Shown piece after piece: positions 7,874-13,963 of a stretch of 35,358 bases of DNA; position 1 is the first letter of the stretch, and each line of letters opens with the position of its first letter. The stretch is taken from assembly GCA_016191015.1 (NCBI GenBank), contig JACPPM010000171.1:1-35358 (forward strand). The letters are read 5' to 3'. Under the pieces are notes generated by a model that did no database searches, had not been told where the DNA came from, and saw only the letters and a list, made by a program, of their open reading frames with translations. Position numbers and translations under genes: made by a program. The DNA comes from Acidobacteriota bacterium (GTDB lineage Bacteria; Acidobacteriota; CAIWXX01).

Positions 7874-8698
7874 ATGGCGTCGGTTATTAATCTTCTGTTC
7901 GGCAAGACGTTCGATCTTCTCCTTTACCCTTTTCAGAGCCTGAACCCGTGGGTTGGGATGACTGTCGTATCCCTCGTAGCCGGTTTGCTCGTGCTTGCGA
8001 TCTACGGCCACATCTCCGATCAGGAGGGGATCAAAGCGGTCAAAGACAAGATCAAAGCCCACCTGCTCGAGCTGCGCCTGTACAAGGACAATTTCCGCGC
8101 CACCACGCGCGCTCAGAGAGATGTTCTTCGCTACAATGCGAAGTATCTCTACTGCAACCTGAAGCCGATGTTCGTGATGATTGTGCCCTTCATCCTCATC
8201 ATCATCCAGCTCGATCTCTGGTTCGGCTACCGTCCGTTGAGTCCGGGGGAGTCTGTGATGGTGAAGGTGAAGATGGATCAGGACCCGACGCAGTCCGATC
8301 TCACTCTGCAGGCCTCGCCTGGCCTCGAAATCGAGACTCCGCCTCTCCGAATCGAGTCAGAGAAGGAGATTGACTGGCGAGTGAAGGGACTCGAGGCCGG
8401 CGTCCAGACCCTGACTGTCAGTGTTGCCGGTCAGTCATTCACGAAGCAGCTCGTCGTCTCCGGCAAACCGCTCACGAAGATCTCACAGGCGAGAGTCGCG
8501 GATCGTTTCCTGGACCGGCTGATGAGCCCCGCAGAACCGCCTATCCCTCCGAATGTGCCCGTGAACAAGGTCGAGATCCTCTATGCCGGACAGGAGATGA
8601 GCCTTCTCGGGTATCGCATGCACTGGATCATCGCCTTCTTCATCCTCTCGCTCGTCTTCGGTTTCGGTCTGAAGGGGTTCTTCGGCGTCGAGGTATAG
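7874..8698 (+). CDS. Three-helix membrane protein, Oxa1/EMC3-like core with extracytoplasmic beta domain
   Basis: The 274-residue protein has a transmembrane helix (about 25-47), a charged coiled-coil-like segment (50-92, many Lys, Arg and Glu), a second helix in NLKPMFVMIVPFILIIIQL (about 94-113), a soluble beta-rich region (about 118-240) and a third helix (about 250-270). The order helix, cytoplasmic coiled coil, NLKPM-helix resembles the DUF106/EMC3/YidC insertase core, with an extra domain inserted before the last helix. That assignment is inference from pattern, not a confident family match. It follows the phosphatase cluster on the same strand, with repeat R3 between, and ends 31 bases from a convergent gene. 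Confidence 0.7.
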   Translation: MASVINLLFGKTFDLLLYPFQSLNPWVGMTVVSLVAGLLVLAIYGHISDQEGIKAVKDKIKAHLLELRLYKDNFRATTRAQRDVLRYNAKYLYCNLKPMFVMIVPFILIIIQLDLWFGYRPLSPGESVMVKVKMDQDPTQSDLTLQASPGLEIETPPLRIESEKEIDWRVKGLEAGVQTLTVSVAGQSFTKQLVVSGKPLTKISQARVADRFLDRLMSPAEPPIPPNVPVNKVEILYAGQEMSLLGYRMHWIIAFFILSLVFGFGLKGFFGVEV

Positions 8699-8729
8699 GA
8701 ACGGGTCTGAGATGCGACCCCGGCCGGCA

Positions 8730-10151
8730 TCAGAGACGGGCTCTGAACCCGGCCTTGGTCAGTTCCTCGGCCAGCTTCTGAGCTGAGGTTCTGGATGGGT
8801 CGAAACTGATTGTCGCCGTTTTCGCCCTGTAGTCCACGACCGCATTCAGCACGGCAGGATTCGTCGCCGCGATTCGTTTGCAGTCGGCAGCCGTGACGTC
8901 GCACTCCACGCCTTCCACGTGGAAGGTGATCGTGCGGACCTCGCCCGCCTGCCCGTTGTGCGGAGAATTCTGTGTGGGAACCGCAATGTCACCGCCGAGG
9001 AATCGGGTGGCGTACTGCGGAAAGGCGCCGAGGAGGATCACCAGGGCGCCGCCGATCCACAGGGCTGGTCTGGTCCTCTTCCTGATCCGGATTGCTGTGT
9101 CGTCGGCGAGGCACGCGCCGGCACCTGAGCTTCCGGCATACGCGAAATAGAAACCGAGAGCGAGCATGGCGGCCGCGGCGGTCAGGAAATAGGGACGATG
9201 CGCCGCGAACCATGCGCCCGCGGCGAAACCACCCAGGCCGAGCGAGGCGAACACGAGGGGGCCGATCGTGCAGAGGCTCGACGTGAAGGCCGCGAACAGG
9301 GAGCCGGCCAGCGCCAGGCTCTGCGGTATCGTCCGGCGCAGTCGTCCCACCTCCATCTGCGGTCTCCTCGCCGTGATCACCACCGAGATGGCACCGTACT
9401 GCCTCGCCACCTCCCTCGTGGAGGGACTTGAACTGTAACCGAAGTAGTCGAGTCGCCTGATGATTCCCACGTCCTCGAAGCCGGCGGCGCGGATCAGTCG
9501 CATGTACAGCGATTCCGGCACGGCCCCAACCACGCACTCGGCCCAGAGCTGCGGGTCCTTTCTCGCACTCGCGGACGGCTCAGTCCGCAACACAATGTCG
9601 GCAATCTGTAAGCGGCCGCCCGGCTTCAGAACCCGGTAGATTTCTCGGAACGCGCCGGCTTTTTCGGGAACCAAATTGATCACCCCGTTGCTCGTGACGG
9701 CGTCGAGCGAGCCGTCCTGCAGCGGGATCGATTCTGCGTTCCCCTCCAGGATCTGGGCGTTGTGCACCCCCGCCTCCTCGAGGACCGCCCCCGCCTTCCC
9801 CCGCATGGCCGGCGTGACATCGATCCCGATCACACGCCCCGCCGGGCCCACCTTGCGTGCGCAGATAAGCAGGTCTGTGCCGGACCCACAGCCGATGTCA
9901 AGCACCGTCTGCCCCGGTCCGATCGCGCCCGCAATGAACGGGCAGCCGGTCCCCGCATAAGATTCCACGGCCCTCGAAGGAACCCCATCGAGGTCGTCCG
10001 AGGAATACCCGGTGATTTCGCAGCCCGCCCTGCCGGTCGGGAAATGAAACTGACTGGAGGGAGCCTCGGCGACCTCCGTGTACATGTCCTGTACGGCTTC
10101 AAAAATCCTCCGGCGCAATTCCTGAGGATCCGAGGTTGGTGAAACAACCAT
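8730..10151 (-). CDS. arsM: ArsM-like methyltransferase fused to MerT-like transporter and HMA domain
   Basis: A 473-residue three-part protein. Residues 1-265 are a SAM methyltransferase of the arsenite methyltransferase type: SAM loop VLDIGCGSGTD (83-93), IGIDVTP, SNGVINL (154-160), YRVLKPGGR and the conserved Cys206 in LWAECVVGAV. Residues 278-386 have three hydrophobic helices resembling MerT (SLCTIGPLVFASLGLGG, then RPALWIGGALVILLGAFPQY), with single rather than paired cysteines. Residues 405-473 are a MerP/HMA-like metal-binding fold with an atypical GVECDVTAADC (Cys-x6-Cys). The ATG at 10151 has GGAGG six bases upstream. It is third after the ECF sigma and anti-sigma genes. It may combine uptake or efflux of a thiophilic metalloid with its methylation; the actual element is not known. 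Confidence 0.88.
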   Translation of the reverse strand: MVVSPTSDPQELRRRIFEAVQDMYTEVAEAPSSQFHFPTGRAGCEITGYSSDDLDGVPSRAVESYAGTGCPFIAGAIGPGQTVLDIGCGSGTDLLICARKVGPAGRVIGIDVTPAMRGKAGAVLEEAGVHNAQILEGNAESIPLQDGSLDAVTSNGVINLVPEKAGAFREIYRVLKPGGRLQIADIVLRTEPSASARKDPQLWAECVVGAVPESLYMRLIRAAGFEDVGIIRRLDYFGYSSSPSTREVARQYGAISVVITARRPQMEVGRLRRTIPQSLALAGSLFAAFTSSLCTIGPLVFASLGLGGFAAGAWFAAHRPYFLTAAAAMLALGFYFAYAGSSGAGACLADDTAIRIRKRTRPALWIGGALVILLGAFPQYATRFLGGDIAVPTQNSPHNGQAGEVRTITFHVEGVECDVTAADCKRIAATNPAVLNAVVDYRAKTATISFDPSRTSAQKLAEELTKAGFRARL

Positions 10152-10231
10152 TGCTTGCCTCCGCCCCTCTTCGTGTCCTTCCTGTCCGATTCGACGCCTG
10201 CGCTGCCCGACAGTTCCCGCCTCCCGTGGCT

Positions 10232-10477
10232 TCACCCCCCTTCGATCAGCGATTGCACCCTCGCCCGAAGCTCTCCCGAAGCCGGGTTCGCCTTCAGCCT
10301 GGCCATTCTCGCCTTCAGGAGGCGCTCGAATTCTGCGCGGTCGAAACAATGCCGGCACGTCGCCAGGTGCGTCCGCATCTCGACAAGCGAGACTCCTTCC
10401 AGCGCACCATCGACGAAATCAAACACTTTCCGCAACGCTTCCTGACAGTTGAGCTGTTTCGCTTTGCTTCCCGTCAT
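10232..10477 (-). CDS. Zinc-binding anti-sigma factor (ZAS type)
   Basis: The 81-residue soluble protein has the zinc-dependent anti-sigma motif with Cys11 and H37-x3-C41-x2-C44. This is the thiol-zinc centre known from RsrA-like regulators that release their sigma factor when the cysteines are oxidised or bound by reactive metals. Its ATG overlaps the TGA of the ECF sigma gene (ATGA at 10477-10474), so the two should be made in step. No transmembrane segment is present, so it is a cytoplasmic sensor. Given the downstream methyltransferase, arsenic, mercury or selenium compounds are plausible inducers, but this is inferred. The longer open frame upstream (to 10546) is just the sigma gene in another frame. 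Confidence 0.85.
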   Translation of the reverse strand: MTGSKAKQLNCQEALRKVFDFVDGALEGVSLVEMRTHLATCRHCFDRAEFERLLKARMARLKANPASGELRARVQSLIEGG

Positions 10478-11094
10478 TCTTTCAACGCCTCCTGGCGCGA
10501 ACGCCTCCTGCTGACTCCGAAGCCCATCTCTTGAGCGCATCGCCACAGCTTCCGCTGAAGCATGCTTCTCGCGCGCGCCAGCCGGCTCCGAACAGTGCCG
10601 ATCGGGATGTCCAGAGACTCGGAGATCTCTGCATAGGACAGTCCTTCCACATCACTGAGAAGTATCACGACCCGATGATCCTCACAGAGCTCCGCGAGCG
10701 CACGGCGAATATCCTCATCCATGAGCTTGTTGGTGAACTCTCGCTCGGGGTTTCCCCACCAGAGCAGAAAGGGGTGGGAAAGCTGTTGAAACAGTGAGAA
10801 GCTCCCTGCGTCGTCCTCGCCCTGCACCTCCTCGTAGCTGACCTCCTGACGCGTCTTCTGTTTACGACAGGAGCTGAAGAAGGCGTTGGTCAAGATCCGG
10901 AAGAGCCACGGCTTCACCTTTGACCTGTCGCGGAGCTCCCGGAAATTCTCACACGCCCTCATCACCGTTTCCGCCACCAGGTCTTCCGCAACACTGTGGT
11001 TCCTGCACAGGTGCACCGCCAAGGCATGCATCTCGTCCAATAGGGGCAACACCACGTCGCTGAATTCCCGACGTTCCTCGTCCGTCAATGACAT
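10474..11094 (-). CDS. ECF RNA polymerase sigma factor
   Basis: The 206-residue protein has sigma region 2 (about 12-80, including SVAEDLVAETVMRACENF and KPWLFRILTNAFFSSCRKQ) and region 4 (about 130-185, with LSYAEISESLDIPIGTVRSRLARAR as the helix-turn-helix), and lacks regions 1 and 3, as expected for extracytoplasmic-function sigma factors. It is the first gene of the set sigma, anti-sigma, ArsM-MerT-HMA. A matching ECF promoter lies just upstream, suggesting autoregulation. The C-terminal basic tail (SRRRSRQEALKE) overlaps the anti-sigma start. Confidence 0.94.
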   Translation of the reverse strand: MSLTDEERREFSDVVLPLLDEMHALAVHLCRNHSVAEDLVAETVMRACENFRELRDRSKVKPWLFRILTNAFFSSCRKQKTRQEVSYEEVQGEDDAGSFSLFQQLSHPFLLWWGNPEREFTNKLMDEDIRRALAELCEDHRVVILLSDVEGLSYAEISESLDIPIGTVRSRLARARSMLQRKLWRCAQEMGFGVSRRRSRQEALKE

Positions 11095-11113
11095 CGCCTA
11101 CAAGCCCACCGTG

Positions 11114-11143
11114 ATTATGACGCATGAAACGCAAAATGGTTCC
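11114..11143 (-). promoter_or_regulatory. ECF-type promoter upstream of sigma gene
   Basis: On the minus strand GGAACC (11143-11138) is followed after exactly 16 bases by GTCATAAT (11121-11114), the usual -35 GGAA and -10 GTC layout for ECF sigma factors. A start near 11107 would give a very short leader to the ATG at 11094. A second GGGGAAC lies just upstream in tandem (11157-11151), possibly an alternative -35 or a binding site. Confidence 0.65.
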
Positions 11144-11247
11144 CCCGTCCGTTCCCCAATCCCACGATACGGTCGTCAGAGGGAACTTTTTCTTCCTGCT
11201 CGCATCTTGTCATGTGACCGAGGGCAGTCAGAAGAAATGGGGAGAAC

Positions 11248-12042
11248 ATGAGCTCAACTATAGTCACCATTCCGGAGGTTGATCTGGAAGGGTTGCGGTG
11301 CGCGATCCGAGAGGAGTATGCGGAAGTGGCCCGCCGTCCGGAGAAAGGCTTTCACTTCCACACGGGCCGGTCTCTGGCCGAGCGGCTCGAATACGATTCA
11401 TCTTGGATCGATGCGGTTCCCGCGACGGCCGTCGAGTCGTTTGCCGGGACGGGCAACCCGTTCCGATCGGTGCAGATCAAACAAGGAGATCGGGTCGTGG
11501 ATGTCGGATCCGGAGCCGGGATGGACAGCCTCATCGCCGGCGGATTGGTCGGACCGGGAGGCCACGTGATCGGTGTGGATATGACGGGTGAGATGCTGGA
11601 GAAGGCCAGAGACGCCGCTCTCCGATCGGGAATCGGCCATGTCGAGTTCCGCGAGGCGTGCGCGGAAGCCTTGCCGGTCGCGGATGGCTGGGCGGATGTC
11701 GTGATCTCGAATGGCGTCGTCAACCTCTGCCCCGACAAGCTCGCCGTGCTCCGCGAGATGTACCGGGTCCTCAAGACAGGAGGAAGACTAAGCGTCGGCG
11801 ATATCCTGGTCCAGAAGCCCGTCTCCGAGAAGACGAGGACCAGAATCGATCTGTGGACCGGCTGAATCGCCGGCGCTCTGCTGGAAGCAGAGCTCACAGC
11901 CGTGGCCGCCGCCGCGGGGTTCGAAGGCTTCGAGATAACTCGGCGGGTGGATGTGTTCAGCGGAGCTCCGCAACAATCACACGCCGCCGCGTTCGGAACG
12001 CTGGGGATCAACTACCGAGCCCGTAAACCGGATCGTTCCTGA
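11248..12042 (+). CDS. arsM: Candidate selenocysteine-containing ArsM-like methyltransferase (TGA at 11863-11865 = Sec206)
   Basis: Read through one in-frame TGA, this is a 264-residue SAM methyltransferase. It aligns without gaps to the ArsM part of the fusion at 8730-10151 over the first 206 residues: HTG at 38-40, AVESFAGTGNPF at 61-72, VVDVGSGAGMD at 83-93, SNGVVNL at 154-160. The TGA falls at residue 206, where the paralogue has Cys206 (LWAEC against LWTG-TGA). This Cys matches a catalytic cysteine followed by xxGA in ArsM enzymes. Beyond it, IAGAL and AAAAGFEGFEITRRVDVF continue the homology to a TGA at 12040. A SECIS-like hairpin follows at the right distance. GGGGAG (11239-11244) precedes the ATG. 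It is divergent from the ECF operon. A recent nonsense mutation is the alternative. Proof needs selA, selB and tRNA-Sec elsewhere in the genome. Confidence 0.82.
11871..11902 (+). promoter_or_regulatory. Bacterial SECIS-like stem-loop after in-frame TGA
   Basis: Eight perfect base pairs form between GCTCTGCT (11875-11882) and AGCAGAGC (11886-11893), leaving a GGA loop that begins 17 bases after the TGA. A lower stem CGGC (11871-11874) with GCCG (11899-11902) extends it past a five-base bulge. Loop size, a G among the first two loop bases and the distance from the UGA all fit the accepted bacterial SECIS consensus. It lies inside the continuing reading frame. Confidence 0.78.
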
Positions 12043-12139
12043 ACGCCCTCATGGACGCTAAGTGGGCCGTTCGCCAAGTACGATGACGTACACTCCCTTG
12101 TGGACTATCGAGGTAGTGTGCGCCAAGGGTCAATCGTCT

Positions 12140-12215
12140 CACCGCAGAGACGCAGAGGACGCCAAGATATCCTTGGATGCGTCTCCCCCTCTGCGTTCTC
12201 TGCGTCTCTGCGGTG
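12140..12215. repeat. Long inverted repeat, CACCGCAGAGACGCAGAG arms
   Basis: The left arm CACCGCAGAGACGCAGAG (12140-12157) and right arm (12198-12215) are perfect 18-base complements, with a partly pairing interior (AAGATATCCTT). The same arms, slightly changed, are inside R2 at 2911-2980, but here the constant repeat ends are missing. It sits in the 274-base gap between the methyltransferase and globin genes and could act as a terminator-like hairpin, although no T-tract follows. No promoter stands out in the rest of the gap. Confidence 0.7.
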
Positions 12216-12316
12216 GGTCTCGTCGGTGTAGCTCCCGAGCAGTTCCCATACGTCACTGAATTTTCCGGCTGAACTACTAAGCGTCAACAAAGCAAGAACA
12301 ACAAGGAGGAGAAACC

Positions 12317-12820
12317 ATGAAAAGGAGATCTGTCTTCGCATTCGTTATGGCCGCCTCTCTGGGGATGGGCCTCACACCGCTCGAAGGTATCCACAGTGCA
12401 CAAGCTCAAGAACGTCCCAACCCCCAACAATCTACTGCCACCACCCTTTATCAGCGCCTGGGCGGGGTCTACGCCATCGCCACGGTGGTGGATGACTTCA
12501 TTGAGCGGCTGCTGGTGAACGATATCCTGAATTCAAACCCGGCCATCAAGGAGGCGCGAGCGCGTGTTCCGAAGGCGGGGCTGAAATTCCAGGTGACGGC
12601 GCTCGTCTGTCAGACCACCGGCGGACCTTATGCCTATGCCGGCCGCACCATGAAGGATGCGCACAGGAAGTTGAACATCACCGAGAAGGAATGGCGGGCG
12701 ATGCTCGACGATTTCAAGAAGACGCTGGACAGGTTCACCGTCCCTGCCCAGGAGCAGAAAGAGCTGTTCGCCATCGTGGAATCCACCAAGGGGGACATCG
12801 TTGTGGCGTCTGCACATTGA
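12317..12820 (+). CDS. Exported group 1 truncated hemoglobin-like protein
   Basis: The 167-residue protein starts with a Sec signal peptide (MKRRSVFAFVMAASLGMGL, cleavage likely after SAQA at about 30). It continues as a truncated globin: LYQRLGGVYAIATVVDDF (44-61), then YAGRTMKDAHRKLNI, where His116 fits the proximal heme ligand, then WRAMLDDFKKTL. Truncated globins bind O2 or NO and are usually cytoplasmic; a periplasmic one may serve in NO or peroxide handling or electron transfer. AAGGAGGAG lies just before the ATG. It follows the methyltransferase in the same direction but with a repeat between, so co-transcription is uncertain. Confidence 0.85.
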   Translation: MKRRSVFAFVMAASLGMGLTPLEGIHSAQAQERPNPQQSTATTLYQRLGGVYAIATVVDDFIERLLVNDILNSNPAIKEARARVPKAGLKFQVTALVCQTTGGPYAYAGRTMKDAHRKLNITEKEWRAMLDDFKKTLDRFTVPAQEQKELFAIVESTKGDIVVASAH

Positions 12821-12905
12821 CCGCGTCCGCCAGTAGAAGTGGGGCGCTCTTCCAAGCCGCGCGACGGGGAACATCAATACCCGCTGCCGCCTCGTCACCA
12901 CATGG

Positions 12906-13528
12906 TCAGTCACCATAGACGATATTGTCGATCCTCACTTCCATGATTCCAAGACTGTTCTTGGAAGCTGAGGCGTCCACGCTGATGACCACGGTGTCGC
13001 CGGACTGCTTGGGTCCAGCCAGTCTGGTATTTCCTGAATCTCGGGGTGGGTTTGGTTATGACCAAAGAGTTGCCATCACCGGATTGACTGAGGCTGATCA
13101 CGTAGTCCTGTGGGGCAGCGATCTTGAGGCTCTTCAGGATCTTTCCGGGCGGCAAGGCGATTGCACGAATCGCGCTCGCCAGTGGCTGATATAGATTCCA
13201 TTGTGGATAGTAGTACGGTGGGAAATCCAAGTAGAGGTGCTTGTTGGAACCAGGCGTCGCCGGGCTGGAAGGTCACAGCGGAAACCCTGGTCAGTGTTTT
13301 CCATGGCCTCTCCTGGGATGTGCCCGGGTTCTGCTCGTCTCCGGTCGAAGAACTGACGAAGTAGGTGATTCCTGCGCCGTGTGCCGTCAGGGCCGTGAGG
13401 AGAACGAAGACCGTAGAGAGCAGGAAGTGACCGGCTTCGGCCAGTGATCCGCTCACCGCAGGGGCACACCCGTCTTTCGGCCAAGCCGTGAGTATCGATT
13501 CGTGAGGGGCCCGTCTGGTGATGTTCAT
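12906..13528 (-). pseudogene. Frameshifted remnant of a secreted beta-helix-type protein
   Basis: A good start exists at 13528 (AGGAGG seven bases before ATG). The first frame encodes a hydrophobic signal-like region and then YFVSSSTGD, NPGTSQERPWKTL and FQPGD, the typical opening of secreted right-handed beta-helix proteins such as the one at 31097. Near 13245 sense moves to a second frame (LDFPPYYYPQWNLYQPLAS through SLVITKP). Near 13045 it moves to a third (SGDTVVISVDASASKNSLG, ending RIDNIVYGD and a stop at 12908-12906). At least two frameshifts and a large internal loss are implied, so no working protein is expected. Assembly error could explain single shifts but not the shortness. Confidence 0.6.
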
Positions 13529-13861
13529 GTCATTTCCTCCTGGGGTACACGACCCTAGCCTTTGCCAAGTGTGTGCCAGCGGCCGCGATCGCGTGGTCAT
13601 CGGAATCACCACCCCACAGCTACATACAGGTCGGACCGTTGAGCCGAGAGAGCTCCGCCCATGACGCGGGTGTTCGAAAGTCGGTGAAGCACCATCCGGT
13701 TCCCGGACCGAGCGTCCACGGCGTGGTGCATCGGCGCCACAGCGGGGTTTCGATGTCGGCTCGACCGCTCCATCACGCTCGCGGCTCGGATTGACTCCGG
13801 GATCGTGTGAACAGAGCCGCGAGGGTGACCGAGCGGATTGAGGCTGAGCTCCCGATTTGCG

Positions 13862-13915
13862 CTCGGTCCAGAGATGCGGGTCCTTGCTCGCTTTCGCGGA
13901 CGGCCCCGTTGGCAA
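13862..13915 (-). pseudogene. Short ArsM gene remnant
   Basis: This 54-base stretch matches the fusion gene around residues 188-205 at about 83 percent by hand count; both would read L-x-T-x-PSA followed by KDP and LW. The match stops right where the catalytic Cys206 codon would be. The rest of the 13529-13963 gap has no gene I recognise. It is probably debris of a third methyltransferase copy. Confidence 0.45.
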
Positions 13916-13963
13916 CACGCCGCGGCGATCCGTGAGCGGGCCGGCGCCGAAGCGTGCCCGACC

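Noticed and set aside
8703-8720. Terminator hairpin between convergent genes
   Set aside because: Only five base pairs with an eight-base loop and no T-tract.
11182-11211. Plus-strand ECF promoter for the Sec methyltransferase
   Set aside because: GGAACTT and GTC are present, but the spacer is 20 bases rather than about 16, so I do not call it.
11248-11865. Methyltransferase as an ordinary 205-residue protein ending at the TGA
   Set aside because: Homology to the paralogue continues in the same frame past the TGA, the TGA sits on a catalytic Cys, and a SECIS-like hairpin follows.
13076-13918. Single 280-residue minus-strand protein
   Set aside because: It joins an ArsM remnant, non-coding sequence and the first part of the beta-helix pseudogene; only 13528 onward has a ribosome site.
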